From assembly GCA_017625835.1 (NCBI GenBank), contig JAGAKF010000051.1, positions 1 through 64,000 of the forward strand: DNA of 64,000 nt, read 5' to 3'. The notes below the pieces were generated by a model that was given only the letters and a program-made list of their open reading frames with translations, was not told the origin of the DNA and made no database searches. Below, piece after piece: positions 52,006 through 61,384 of the stretch; the first letter of the stretch is position 1, and every line of letters begins with the position of its first letter. The stretch comes from Clostridia bacterium (GTDB lineage Bacteria; Bacillota; Clostridia; Oscillospirales; Acutalibacteraceae). The translations under genes and the position numbers were made by a program.

Positions 52006-52662
52006 ATGAAAGATCTGATTATCATCGGTGCCGGCGGCCTCGGAAGAGAAACCGTCTGGATGGCGGAAAGAATCAACGCCGTAAAGCCCGAATGGAATAT
52101 CCTTGGTTTTATTGATGATAAGCCGAGCTATAAGGGAAAGATTATTGACGGATACAGAGTTCTCGGAAATTCTGCTGACGTTGCAACATATCCCGATGCA
52201 TATTATGTATGTGCCGTCGGCCGTGCGGACATCAGAAAGTCTGCTGTTGAAAAAATTCTTAAAATCGCTCCCGTTAAGTTCGCAACGCTGATTGACCCTG
52301 CCTGTGTTTATTGCAAGAACAGAGTGACTTTCGGTGAAGGTTGTATCATCTGCGCCCATACGTATATTACGGTTGATATTAAAATCGGTAATCACGTTTA
52401 CTTCGGCGCTGACGGAACGATAGGACACGATTCAGTCATCGACGATTTTGTAACCTGCTATCCCGGTGTAAATATTTCGGGTACCGTTCACGTCGGTGAA
52501 GATTGTGAAATCGGCGCAGGGTCTCAGGTTATCCAGGGTGTATCTGTCGGCGAAGGAACGATTGTCGGAGCAGGATCGGTTGTTATCCGCGATCTTCCTG
52601 CAAACTGCACGGCAGTCGGAACCCCTGCAAAACCGATTAAAATAAACGGCAAAAAAATATAA
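52006..52662 (+). CDS. NeuD/PglD-family sugar O- or N-acetyltransferase
   Basis: 218 residues from the ATG at 52006 behind AAAGGAGGTGC. N-terminal Rossmann-like part IIIGAGGLGRETVWM; then a left-handed beta-helix of hexapeptide repeats (VTFGEGCIICAHTYITVD, IGNHVYFGADGTIGHDSVI, VGEDCEIGAGSQVIQGV). The catalytic His is expected in GHDSVI. Acetylates a nucleotide sugar or aminosugar of surface glycans. No other glycan gene is adjacent, so the target is open. Confidence 0.85.
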   Translation: MKDLIIIGAGGLGRETVWMAERINAVKPEWNILGFIDDKPSYKGKIIDGYRVLGNSADVATYPDAYYVCAVGRADIRKSAVEKILKIAPVKFATLIDPACVYCKNRVTFGEGCIICAHTYITVDIKIGNHVYFGADGTIGHDSVIDDFVTCYPGVNISGTVHVGEDCEIGAGSQVIQGVSVGEGTIVGAGSVVIRDLPANCTAVGTPAKPIKINGKKI

Positions 52663-52665
52663 CAA

Positions 52666-52703
52666 AAAGTGACTTGCTCGGCTGAACAAGTCACTTTATT
52701 TTT
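52666..52703. terminator. Bidirectional terminator
   Basis: Stem AAAGTGACTTG / CAAGTCACTTT with T-rich tails; the convergent lipase gene ends at its edge. Confidence 0.75.
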
Positions 52704-54607
52704 TAGATATTAATTGCTGATAACCAATAATTGATTATTGAAAAAATCATTGAAAAGATTTCTTTAAGTCCGAGACTTCTCAGAAGAGAATCAACATTCA
52801 CATCAATAAAGTTGTCAAATGCGGTCTTCGCTTCCGTATCCTCATAACCCTCAACAGTTTCAACGAGTTCGCCGTTAAGGATTCTGAACGTCTGCGTTCT
52901 GTATCCGATCGGGGTAATTGTGTCCATAGCATAGTAAACCGTTACGTTCACCACCTGTCCCGATACTTCAGGGATTTCGCCCGTGAACGGAATCTCTGTT
53001 CTTTCGCCCGGTTCAAGCTTTTCGCTCGGGTCAACGTCAAACTGAAGGTCAATTCCGTCGCTCTCAACAGCAATGATTCTTACGGTGCTGTTTGCACACA
53101 CGTTTGTTACAACAAGGCTTTCAGCCTTATCCGACACAATGCCCTCATTGCAACCGCCGAAGCCGAAATGAACCGTATGCGAAGCGTTGGTTGAATACTT
53201 GAACTGCGGGAAATCTTTATTCGAATAAACGTCGGTTATGTCGTCCGTCAGAAGAAGTGTCATCATAAGGATTCTCGAGTAATTATCCTTATAAGTCATA
53301 CCGTGGAAAAGTCCGTCAACAAACCAGGTGTTGTCAGGAAGATATGCTGTTGAAGCATCAATTTCCATAGACGGAGAAATCTTATCCTTACCGTTGCAGG
53401 GATTTATCTGAATATAACCATCGGCAAAACGCTTGCCGTAAGGAGCGCAGGTTGCACCCGTTGAAGCATTTGTTGTAATAATTCCGTCAGAATTTGCAGG
53501 CATACCCGTTACAATTCGGTTGCCTGTACCTGAAATGATCGAAATATTCATACCGTTTTCAATGCACTCTGCAAATTTTTCGGGCATTGAAGGAAGGATT
53601 TCGTAATGGAAACGGTCGCTTATCTTAATAAGTCTTGCGCTTTCCTCGCTGTCAAGAAGAGCATCTTTTGTTTCTTCGTACTTTTCAAGCGGAATGAAAT
53701 CCCAGAGGCTTCCCCAATATCCGATTGACGGAAGAATCTTCGGAAAAAGAGCGTTGAGGAGAGTATCCACAAAGCCAAGCTGATGTGCCTTTACGAGCCA
53801 GTTGTAATTTTCCTCTGTCATTGTTCCGTTTTCTACGAAACGAACAAGGCACTCTTCGTCAAACTCAACGTTAGCCATCATCGCATTGTACGCGATTCCT
53901 GCACCGCCGATTGCGGGGACAGTCATAACAGCGTTGTCAACGTCACCCTTGTCACCGTACAGAGCAAGGTACGTTGCGGTAACCTGACCGCCGTGGCTGA
54001 TTGCAAAAAGATTGACCTTTTCCTTGCCGCTGTGTTCTTTTACGGACTGAATGAAAGCATCAAGCTCGTTCGCACAGCTCTCCGCACCCATACGGAAATC
54101 GCAACTGAAATTGTATATATTCTCGTGGCCGATGTACTGCGCAATCTCCTCAGAGATTTCAACTTCCTGTCTGTACTTTGTGTCGGTACGCGTTTCGATA
54201 AGAAACGCGTTATTTTTATGAAGAGCATCTGTATAGTCCTGATGAAGCTCGTAAGCACTCGTTCCGTCAGGATTGCAGCGAAGCTTCTCTAAGAGAACAA
54301 CCATCTCCTCGGCTACGACATCGGTTATATAATCAGCATTGTCAAAAGCGAATTTACCAAGACCGATTCCGAGATCTGCAATACGCGCAAAAACACGTTC
54401 AAGCACAAGGTCAAAATCAAGACCCCATACGCTTTCGCCTGTTTCAAGGCTGTCGCCGTAATAAAGGTTTGTTGAACTGTAACCGGGAACAATGATTACG
54501 GGATAATCGCTGATTTCTCCCTCCACCTCACCTGCCGCCGTTGCAAGAAAACAGGTTGAAGAAATAACCATAACAACGGACAGTATGATACACAAAAGCT
54601 TTTTCAT
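52703..54607 (-). CDS. Secreted LCAT-like alpha/beta hydrolase (lipase or acyltransferase)
   Basis: 634 residues. Signal peptide MKKLLCIILSVVMVISSTCF with cleavage near ATA. YPVIIVPGYSSTNLYYG is the strand before the oxyanion region; the nucleophile Ser is in FAISHGGQVTATYLALYG (G-x-S replaced by A-I-S-H-G-G). YNFSCDFRMGAESCANELDAF is typical of lecithin:cholesterol-acyltransferase-like lipases. A beta-sandwich follows (about 480-590), then a 45-residue tail ending in a hydrophobic helix (LKEIFSMIFSIINYWLSAI). Probable extracellular lipase or esterase, possibly held at the membrane by the tail. Confidence 0.75.
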   Translation of the reverse strand: MKKLLCIILSVVMVISSTCFLATAAGEVEGEISDYPVIIVPGYSSTNLYYGDSLETGESVWGLDFDLVLERVFARIADLGIGLGKFAFDNADYITDVVAEEMVVLLEKLRCNPDGTSAYELHQDYTDALHKNNAFLIETRTDTKYRQEVEISEEIAQYIGHENIYNFSCDFRMGAESCANELDAFIQSVKEHSGKEKVNLFAISHGGQVTATYLALYGDKGDVDNAVMTVPAIGGAGIAYNAMMANVEFDEECLVRFVENGTMTEENYNWLVKAHQLGFVDTLLNALFPKILPSIGYWGSLWDFIPLEKYEETKDALLDSEESARLIKISDRFHYEILPSMPEKFAECIENGMNISIISGTGNRIVTGMPANSDGIITTNASTGATCAPYGKRFADGYIQINPCNGKDKISPSMEIDASTAYLPDNTWFVDGLFHGMTYKDNYSRILMMTLLLTDDITDVYSNKDFPQFKYSTNASHTVHFGFGGCNEGIVSDKAESLVVTNVCANSTVRIIAVESDGIDLQFDVDPSEKLEPGERTEIPFTGEIPEVSGQVVNVTVYYAMDTITPIGYRTQTFRILNGELVETVEGYEDTEAKTAFDNFIDVNVDSLLRSLGLKEIFSMIFSIINYWLSAINI

Positions 54608-54708
54608 AAAACCAATCCTTTCTGGTAGTATACAGTAATTTTATCACTCGTCAGTAAGTTTGTAAAGTATAAAACCGCATTGTTTTTTCGATAAGCCAAA
54701 TATAACAA

Positions 54709-54737
54709 AAAGCAGGAGAACCGAGTCTCCTGCTTTG
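54709..54737 (-). terminator. Terminator of the anchored propeller gene
   Basis: Stem AAGCAGGAGA / TCTCCTGCTT and, on the minus strand, TTTTTGTTAT. Confidence 0.7.
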
Positions 54738-54740
54738 TTT

Positions 54741-56573
54741 TTAATGCTGAGTTGTAAACTTTGCTACATAACCGTTAAACTGGTTATCTGCTCCTGACTT
54801 GTGGAAGAAACCGTCCTTTGAAGCCGTTGAGCCTGCCGTGACAACGGTTCCGTCTGCAAGGGTGCAAACAGATTTTGCAAAATCCTCGTTCTTGCCGTCA
54901 AAGATCAACTTTTCAGCTGTCTGACCTTTTTCGTCAAGATACATAATAAAGCCGTCTGCCTTGCCTCCGACAACCTCACCGTTGAAGTCACCGTTTGATG
55001 AATCTGTACGTCCGACGATTACGAATCCGCCGTCAATACCTGTTATGCCGTGGATGTAATCTGCGCCTGCACCGCCGACAACTCTTGCCCAGTGCACATC
55101 ACCGTCTTTGTTGTATCTGATAACAAAACCGTCAGACTTGCCGTATGTCATGCTGTAAATACCGTCAGCCTTTTTGTTTACAAGATATGAACCTGCAACA
55201 ACGCAACCGCCGTCTTCTGTTGCATAAACTGCTTCATACTGGCTGTTGCCTGATCCCTGAAGATACTTTTTCCATTCAAGGTCGCCGTTCTTATTAAGCT
55301 TAACAAGAACAGTGTTCATTGCGCCTGCCTTTGCAGGATAAACGATACCTGCAAAATCGCCGTCATCGGAAACCGTTACGCATGTTGCGAAAACATCACC
55401 GTTTTTGCTTACGTCAACCGCTGCAAAATTATTGGACATTGAACCTGAAAGAATACGGCGCCATTTGAGATTACAGTTTTTATCAAACTTGAAGAGGAAA
55501 GCCTTACGCTCCATTCCTTCGCCCTTGAAGAAGCCTGCGTTGCTTTCTGCCTTGCCGCCGACTACAAAACCGCCGTCCGGAGTTGCATCAACACACTGAA
55601 TAAATTCGCCTGCGAAATCCTGGCTGCCGGGGAAAACATATGTCCACATCGGCGAACCGTTTTTCTTAAGGCGTACGATAAGAGCTGAATGAGACTGAGA
55701 AGTTTTCTGAATTTCGCCCTCTTCTGCCATTGTCATGCCGACTGCAACGATTGTACCGTCATCAAGCTCAGTAACGTCGTTGAACCATACTTCTGCGTCA
55801 CCGCCGATGTCGTATTTCCAAATAACATTGCCTTCTGCGTCATATTTGATAACTGCACTATGGCCTGCCCAATCCTTGCTTACGCCTTCGAAGTCGCCGT
55901 CATAAGAATTTGAATAAGCCGCAACTACATAACCTCCGTCTTCACACGGAGCAACAGCGTTGAAGTTGTCCATGCCCTTACCGCCGAAGAACTGTATATA
56001 ATCGCGCTTTGTGCCTGTGATTTTAACATCGGACTCTGTTTTAAGAGGTACGGTAACAGTTGTTGTCGGAGTTTCCGGCTTATACGGATTCGGTCTGTCG
56101 TTTGAATTATAATCGGGTCTTTCAACCGTCGGCTTAAGAACAAGCTTTCCGTCAACATACTGACCTGAATAATAAACTAACTTTCCGAAAGAGTTAAGCT
56201 GGTTTGCTGTGTAAAGCACATTGCCCTTTGAATCCAGCTTACCTGTTGTATAAATCGGATTGCCTGCGGCATCCTTTTCGCCCGTAGCATAAATCTTGTG
56301 GCCTTCCTTGTCGATAATGCCCTTGTTGTCAAGAACACTTCCGTCCGGAGCTGTTGCTGCAGTGATAGCAGTAACGTCTTCCTTTTTAACCTCGTCGCCT
56401 TCCTGGATGAGTGTAAGAGTATCCGGTGAAGCTCCGACTTCGTCTTCGTTCTTCTTTCCGGGAACGCTTGCATTACCCAATGAGCTGCCGAGAATTATTG
56501 CTACAACGGCGATGATAACGACCACAGCCGCAACAATAGCAATCAAAGCTTTTTTGTTGAGTTTTTTCTTCAT
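54741..56573 (-). CDS. Membrane-anchored beta-propeller protein with a repeat stalk
   Basis: 610 residues from the ATG at 56573 (GGAGGTTGCGAA upstream). A single membrane segment (residues 10-30) follows a basic head MKKKLNKKAL. Residues 84-145 hold five units of about 13 residues with the pattern D-x-x-G-[HNK]-x-[IVL]-Y-x-[TS]-[GA]. A Pro/Thr-rich linker leads to a seven-bladed-type propeller (about 190-610) with DGGYVVAAYSNSYDGDF, DGGFVVGGKAESNAGFF and DGGFVIVGRTDSSNGDF blades. Function unknown; likely surface binding. Confidence 0.65.
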   Translation of the reverse strand: MKKKLNKKALIAIVAAVVVIIAVVAIILGSSLGNASVPGKKNEDEVGASPDTLTLIQEGDEVKKEDVTAITAATAPDGSVLDNKGIIDKEGHKIYATGEKDAAGNPIYTTGKLDSKGNVLYTANQLNSFGKLVYYSGQYVDGKLVLKPTVERPDYNSNDRPNPYKPETPTTTVTVPLKTESDVKITGTKRDYIQFFGGKGMDNFNAVAPCEDGGYVVAAYSNSYDGDFEGVSKDWAGHSAVIKYDAEGNVIWKYDIGGDAEVWFNDVTELDDGTIVAVGMTMAEEGEIQKTSQSHSALIVRLKKNGSPMWTYVFPGSQDFAGEFIQCVDATPDGGFVVGGKAESNAGFFKGEGMERKAFLFKFDKNCNLKWRRILSGSMSNNFAAVDVSKNGDVFATCVTVSDDGDFAGIVYPAKAGAMNTVLVKLNKNGDLEWKKYLQGSGNSQYEAVYATEDGGCVVAGSYLVNKKADGIYSMTYGKSDGFVIRYNKDGDVHWARVVGGAGADYIHGITGIDGGFVIVGRTDSSNGDFNGEVVGGKADGFIMYLDEKGQTAEKLIFDGKNEDFAKSVCTLADGTVVTAGSTASKDGFFHKSGADNQFNGYVAKFTTQH

Positions 56574-56690
56574 TTCGCAACCTCCGAAAATTAATACATA
56601 ATATATGATAACATATAACATTTAATTTTTCAACGTTTAAAAGATGTATGTAAAAATATTCTTTTAAACTGCTGCATTGCCGATCAACGA

Positions 56691-56726
56691 AAAAATCCGT
56701 CTGCAAAAACTGCAAACGGATTTTTA
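56691..56726. terminator. Terminator of the M23 gene
   Basis: 10-bp outer stem AAAAATCCGT / ACGGATTTTT and inner TGCA / TGCA. Confidence 0.75.
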
Positions 56727-56729
56727 TAA

Positions 56730-58001
56730 TTACTTGGAAACGTAATTAGCCGGATTTACTTTTTCACCGTTTTTACGGATTTCAAAGTGTACGTGAGGTC
56801 CTGTTGAGTAGCCTGATGTTCCGATATAGGCGATAACCTGACCCTGTGCAACTTTCTGTCCGTTAGACACTGCAAGTGATTTACAGTGAGCATAAAGTGA
56901 AACGTATCCGCCGCCATGGTCAACCATAACGTAGTTGCCGTAGCCCGAGTTGCTGCGAACCGTACGAATGACCGTACCGGACTTGACTGCAACAAGCTTT
57001 TTACCCATAGCATTCGGCATTGAAATGTCGATTCCTGCATGGAACTTGTATCTGCCTGAAATCGGGTCGTTTCTGTAACCGAACGGTGAAGTAACATATG
57101 AATTGGAATACGGAACCGGCCATACCCAACCCTTTGAGTTCGGATCCATCGGAGTTGTGCTTGACTGTGACTGAAGGAACTTGTCGATTTCAGACTCAAC
57201 CTGATCCATTTCCTTATTGTAACTTTCAATGCTTACTTCAAGCTGCTTTGTCTGATAGTTAATAGCCTGCAGTTTTTTGTTAACCTCCGTAGACTTTGCC
57301 TGAATCTCACTCTGAGTTGCTTTAAGCTCATCTTCCGCCGCCTGAAGCTCCGCTCTCTTGACTTCAAGAGTTGCCTTTTCAGCCTCGACTTCAGCCTTGG
57401 CATCTTCAAGCTTCTGCTTCATTTCTTCGATAGCTTTTATCTCTTCGTTAAGCTGTTCAACGATCTTCTGATCGTTAGCAGTTACTCGTTTAAAAAGCTC
57501 AAGTCTGTTGAAGAAATTTGAAAGCGAAGATGAAGCGGTAAAAAGCTCAAGAACAGAAGTTTCGCCTGCAATATAGTTTGCTCGGAGGCGTTCACAGTAA
57601 AGCTCAACAAGAGCTTCTATCTCCGCGTCCTTCTGTGCTATTTCAAAATCGAGCTGTCTGATTTCCTCGTCAAGCTTTGCTATTTTTGCTTCTATTTCGC
57701 GGATTTCCTTGTTTATAACTTCCTGCTGAGCGTTAACATTTTCAAGCTGATCGTTAAGCTGGCCGATCTGTCTGTTAAGCTCATCAATGATTTTTTCCTG
57801 CTCAGCCTGCTGTGCTTCGAGCTCTTTGATTTTCTTTTCGCTTTCTTTTACCTTTTCCTTAAGCTCGGTCTGCTCAGCCTTGAGTGAATTGAGACTCTTG
57901 GCGTGTGTTGTCGGAGCAAATCCGCCTAAACCTACAACAACAAAAGAAAGGCAAAGAAGAAAAGAACAGATTCTTTTTAAAACATCATTCTTCGTCATCA
58001 T
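56730..58001 (-). CDS. Coiled-coil M23 peptidoglycan hydrolase coupled to FtsEX
   Basis: 423 residues from the ATG at 58001 behind GGAGGTGTTGTAT. Signal peptide up to THA (about 35). Residues 36-285 are a long coiled coil. The M23 (LytM) domain fills the end with HAGIDIS (zinc His and Asp, about 323-327) and GPHVHFEIRKNG, so all zinc ligands are present, unlike the inactive EnvC of E. coli. It starts 17 bases inside ftsX, so it is translated with it. In the model of PcsB, RipC and EnvC, FtsEX uses ATP to pull on the coiled coil and switch on wall cutting at division. Confidence 0.88.
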   Translation of the reverse strand: MMTKNDVLKRICSFLLCLSFVVVGLGGFAPTTHAKSLNSLKAEQTELKEKVKESEKKIKELEAQQAEQEKIIDELNRQIGQLNDQLENVNAQQEVINKEIREIEAKIAKLDEEIRQLDFEIAQKDAEIEALVELYCERLRANYIAGETSVLELFTASSSLSNFFNRLELFKRVTANDQKIVEQLNEEIKAIEEMKQKLEDAKAEVEAEKATLEVKRAELQAAEDELKATQSEIQAKSTEVNKKLQAINYQTKQLEVSIESYNKEMDQVESEIDKFLQSQSSTTPMDPNSKGWVWPVPYSNSYVTSPFGYRNDPISGRYKFHAGIDISMPNAMGKKLVAVKSGTVIRTVRSNSGYGNYVMVDHGGGYVSLYAHCKSLAVSNGQKVAQGQVIAYIGTSGYSTGPHVHFEIRKNGEKVNPANYVSK

Positions 58002-58920
58002 ATACAACACCTCCGCGCTCCTTAAGATATCTCTGGATTGATATAAAGCTTCCGCATCCGCCCGAAAGAACACCGATTACGATAAATGCTGCAAGAACGT
58101 ACAAAGCATAAGCCTTGAAATCTGCAACAACAAATGCTCTGCTCATAAGACCGAGAAGCTCGTAAATTAATTTTTCAAGCAGCTCATAAATTCCCCAGAC
58201 TGCGCCGAGCGACACAACAGCCGAAATTGCGCCGAGCAACATACCTTCCACAATGAAAGGCCAACGGATAAACCAGTTTGTTGCACCAACCGATTTCATA
58301 ATATTGATTTCAAGTCGTCTGTTGAACATTGTAATACGGATCGTATTGGCAATGATGAAAAGCGAGATAAGGAGAAGAACAACGATTATGCCGACGCTGA
58401 CGTATGAAACCGTTGAACGGATCTGAATGAGGATATTTGCAATATCCTTGCTTCCTCTGACAACATCAACATTATCAATTCTTTCAAGCTTGGCTATTGT
58501 TTCATCGAAAAGCTTTTCGTCTTCCATTGAAACTTCGTACATATCAGGTAACGGATTTTCAATTCCTGCAAAGAGTTCGGAATTCGCATCGAACTCATTC
58601 TTTTCAAGAGCCTCTCTGAATGCCTGCTCCTTGCTGACGAATTCACATTTTGTAACGTTATCCGTCAGAAGGATATCTTCCTTCACCTGTTCAACATCGG
58701 CAAGGGTTGCGTCCATTTCAAGGTAAACGGAAACAATATTTTCTTCTTCAACAATGTTGAGGATTCTTTCAACATTGACAAGCACCATAAACGCAGTACC
58801 CATCATAACAAGACAGGACATAAGGACAGCGATTGATGCAACTGACATCATTCGGTTTACCCACAGGTTTCTGAAACCTTCTTTTGTAAGGTAGCCGAGA
58901 CTTCCTCTTTTCTTTTTCAT
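57985..58920 (-). CDS. ftsX: Cell division protein FtsX
   Basis: 311 residues, four membrane helices (about 22-45, 185-210, 235-255, 280-300). The large outside loop after helix 1 (residues 50-175) is where the partner hydrolase binds. MNRRLEINIMKSVGATNWFIRWPFIVEG contains the FtsX signature near the second helix (shown in part: MKSVGATNWFIR). Overlaps ftsE by 4 bases and the M23 gene by 17. Confidence 0.93.
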   Translation of the reverse strand: MKKKRGSLGYLTKEGFRNLWVNRMMSVASIAVLMSCLVMMGTAFMVLVNVERILNIVEEENIVSVYLEMDATLADVEQVKEDILLTDNVTKCEFVSKEQAFREALEKNEFDANSELFAGIENPLPDMYEVSMEDEKLFDETIAKLERIDNVDVVRGSKDIANILIQIRSTVSYVSVGIIVVLLLISLFIIANTIRITMFNRRLEINIMKSVGATNWFIRWPFIVEGMLLGAISAVVSLGAVWGIYELLEKLIYELLGLMSRAFVVADFKAYALYVLAAFIVIGVLSGGCGSFISIQRYLKERGGVVYDDEE

Positions 58921-59840
58921 TCTGCGTCACCGCCTTCCTTGTTTTCGGCAGCCGCAGACGGTGCGGATGTGTCATCCTCAACATATATTCTGTAAGTATC
59001 TGTATCCGAAATAATCGCATTGAGGAAATCCGCATCGGGAGCATCTTCCTCCTGAGGCTGTTCGGGCTCCTCCTGCGGAGCAGATACAAACTTCTGTGTG
59101 ATTCTGTTTTCTGATGTTTTTTCTTTTGCTTCGATATTAAGGTGCGATGCCTGCTGAACGGGAATTCCGCCGTCTTCGACTGCACCGTCAGCGATAACTT
59201 CACCGCCGTCAAGAACGATAACACGGTTATCGAACATTCTGACGAGGTCGTGCGCGTGGGTAACCATTATAACGGTTGTGCCTGTTTCGTTAAGCCTTTT
59301 AAGAAGCTCGACGATTTCAAGCGACATCTGCGGGTCAACGTTACCCGTCGGCTCGTCGGCAATGATGATATCAGCATTGTTTACAAGTGCTCTTGCCAGA
59401 GCAACGCGCTGCTGCTCACCGCCCGAAAGCTCGTTCGGATAATTTCGTGCCTTGTGCGAAAGTCCGACGATATTTATAACGTACGGAACTCTTTTGCGGA
59501 TATCTTTTTCTCTTGCACCGACAACGCGCATCGCAAACGCAACGTTATCGTAAACCGTCATATTGGGAATGAGGCGGAAATCCTGAAAAACGATTCCGAG
59601 ATTTCGTCTGAAATACGGGATCTTGCGTTTTTTCATTTCGCCAAGATTATAGTCCTTGATAGTGATTGTGCCCGATGAAGGTACTTCTTCGCGCATCATA
59701 AGCTTCAGGAATGTACTTTTACCTGCACCTGATGCGCCGACAACGAAAACAAACTCGCCCTTGTCAATATGGATATTGACATTGCTTAGAGCCTTCGTGC
59801 CGTTGTCGTACACCTTTGACACGTTTTTAAAGTCAATCAT
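58917..59840 (-). CDS. ftsE: Cell division ATP-binding protein FtsE, with acidic C-terminal extension
   Basis: 307 residues against about 228 usual. Walker A GASGAGKST (35-43), Q-loop GIVFQDFRLIP, signature LSGGEQQRVALARAL, Walker B IIIADEPTG, switch VTHAHD. Powers FtsX. The last 80 residues (after ADGAVEDGG) are acidic, low in order and rich in Glu, Pro and Asp (EEPEQPQEEDAPDADF), not typical of FtsE; they may bind another division protein. First gene of the ftsE-ftsX-M23 operon; the regulator gene upstream ends 18 bases before the start. Confidence 0.93.
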   Translation of the reverse strand: MIDFKNVSKVYDNGTKALSNVNIHIDKGEFVFVVGASGAGKSTFLKLMMREEVPSSGTITIKDYNLGEMKKRKIPYFRRNLGIVFQDFRLIPNMTVYDNVAFAMRVVGAREKDIRKRVPYVINIVGLSHKARNYPNELSGGEQQRVALARALVNNADIIIADEPTGNVDPQMSLEIVELLKRLNETGTTVIMVTHAHDLVRMFDNRVIVLDGGEVIADGAVEDGGIPVQQASHLNIEAKEKTSENRITQKFVSAPQEEPEQPQEEDAPDADFLNAIISDTDTYRIYVEDDTSAPSAAAENKEGGDAE

Positions 59841-59857
59841 ACTATTCCTCTGTTTAA

Positions 59858-60943
59858 TTAATATTTGATCGGATTGGCATCGAGATATTTCTTAACCATA
59901 AGAGCTACTTTGAACACGATAGCATCGTCAAACTCGCGAAGATCAAGGCCTGTGAGCTTCTTGATTTTCTCAAGTCGGTAAACGAGAGTGTTACGGTGAA
60001 CAAAAAGCTTTCTTGAAGTTTCACTTACGTTAAGGTTATTCTCGAAGAACTTCTGAATTGTGAAAAGTGTTTCCTGGTCGAGGCTTTCGATTGAGCCGCG
60101 CTTGAATACCTCGTGGAGGAACATTTCGCAAAGTGTTGTCGGAAGCTGATAGATAAGACGTGCAATACCGAGGCTGTCATATCTTACGATAGCTTTTTCA
60201 GTATCAAACACCTTGCCGACCTCAAGAGAAACCTGAGCTTCCTTGAATGAACGTGCAAGCTCCTTGATGCCGATAACTGCCGTACCGATACCAACCTGCG
60301 CATGAACGTAAAGCTCTGTTGAAAGTGAGTCAACGATTGAACGCGAAAGCTTTTCAAGGTCTTTTGATTCAATGTTGCTCTTTACTTCCTTGATAAGAGC
60401 GATATCTGTTTCGCTTACGTTAACGATAAAGTCCTTAGTCTTGTCCGGGAAGAGATTCTGAATAACATCGTATGCAGAAGCATCAGACTGCTCGGGAATT
60501 CTGATAAGAAGAACCACTCTTGCAGCATCATTATTGAAACGAAGCTCGCGGGCTTTAAGGTAAATATCACCCGGGAGGATGTTATCAAGAATAACATTCT
60601 TGATGAAGTTGTTTCTGTCGTATTTTTCGTCAAAATACTGTTTGAGGTTGCTCAAAGCAACTGCGCTGATATTAACGTACTTTTCAGCAAGCTCGTCGTC
60701 ACCATCAACAAAAACCGCATATTCAGGATGAACCTGATTGCCGAAGGTCTTGTATGTACAACCGTTAACGATGCATACGTCAGAATCCATAAAGGTTGTT
60801 GCCGCCGCAATTGAGTTAACCTCGCCGATTCTGCCAAGCTCGCTGCATGAAATGATTGTACCCGACTCGTCGATAATTCCTATTGTTCTGTCAATGGCGT
60901 TCTTCATCTGATGTATCACGCCCTGGAAAAGTCTGTTTGACAT
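59858..60943 (-). CDS. CdaR/PucR-type transcriptional regulator
   Basis: 361 residues from the ATG at 60943 behind GAGGAG. The N-terminal half is a sensor region (AIDRTIGIIDESGTIISCSE) of the kind seen in sugar-diacid regulators; a middle GGDEF-like part covers about 145-270. The C-terminal PucR helix-turn-helix is clear: NVSETSRKLFVHRNTLVYRL-x-KIKKLTGLDLREFDDA. Binds DNA as activator or repressor; the signal is unknown. It lies directly upstream of ftsE on the same strand and could be transcribed with it. Confidence 0.85.
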   Translation of the reverse strand: MSNRLFQGVIHQMKNAIDRTIGIIDESGTIISCSELGRIGEVNSIAAATTFMDSDVCIVNGCTYKTFGNQVHPEYAVFVDGDDELAEKYVNISAVALSNLKQYFDEKYDRNNFIKNVILDNILPGDIYLKARELRFNNDAARVVLLIRIPEQSDASAYDVIQNLFPDKTKDFIVNVSETDIALIKEVKSNIESKDLEKLSRSIVDSLSTELYVHAQVGIGTAVIGIKELARSFKEAQVSLEVGKVFDTEKAIVRYDSLGIARLIYQLPTTLCEMFLHEVFKRGSIESLDQETLFTIQKFFENNLNVSETSRKLFVHRNTLVYRLEKIKKLTGLDLREFDDAIVFKVALMVKKYLDANPIKY

Positions 60944-61384
60944 AGTAAAACTCCTCACTTATGAATAATTAACATTGTTCCAACCTGTTGTTTGTGCAAA
61001 AAGACAACAACAACAGAGATTTATACAAAATGCCAATCTAAACATATACATTTTACACAATCAACACCCTTTTTGCAAGCCTTTTGGATGACTTTTTGAA
61101 AAATTTTTTCAAAAATCGGCTTTTTATCTGTCAAATTTATAAAAAAGTCACAAATATTACCTGGTTTTTCAGTAGGTTTTCTTTTGTGTAAAATCACCAT
61201 GTATTGTGAATTCCGGGTGTTGAAAGCGGTTTTCAACACAATATTTTGTTTTTATATGGGCAAAATGGACAAAAACCATCCGATATATTCCATATTGAGA
61301 AAATTTTCCTTTTGTTCATAAAAAATTAAACAAATTCAAAATTTTGTATGATACGATTAACTAAACCCACAAAGGAGGTTTTTT
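60944..61384. other. AT-rich divergent intergenic region with a palindrome at 61217-61239
   Basis: 441 bases between the regulator and the lipoprotein gene. No convincing gene. A perfect palindrome GTGTTGAAA-GCGGT-TTTCAACAC lies at 61217-61239, in the middle of the region. TATGAT at 61347-61352 may be a -10 of the lipoprotein gene. The palindrome could be an operator of the regulator next door. Confidence 0.5.

Noticed and set aside
61021..61239. 72-codon frame on the minus strand
   Set aside because: GTG start inside a palindrome, no ribosome binding site, and a Lys/Cys-rich product typical of AT-rich noncoding DNA.
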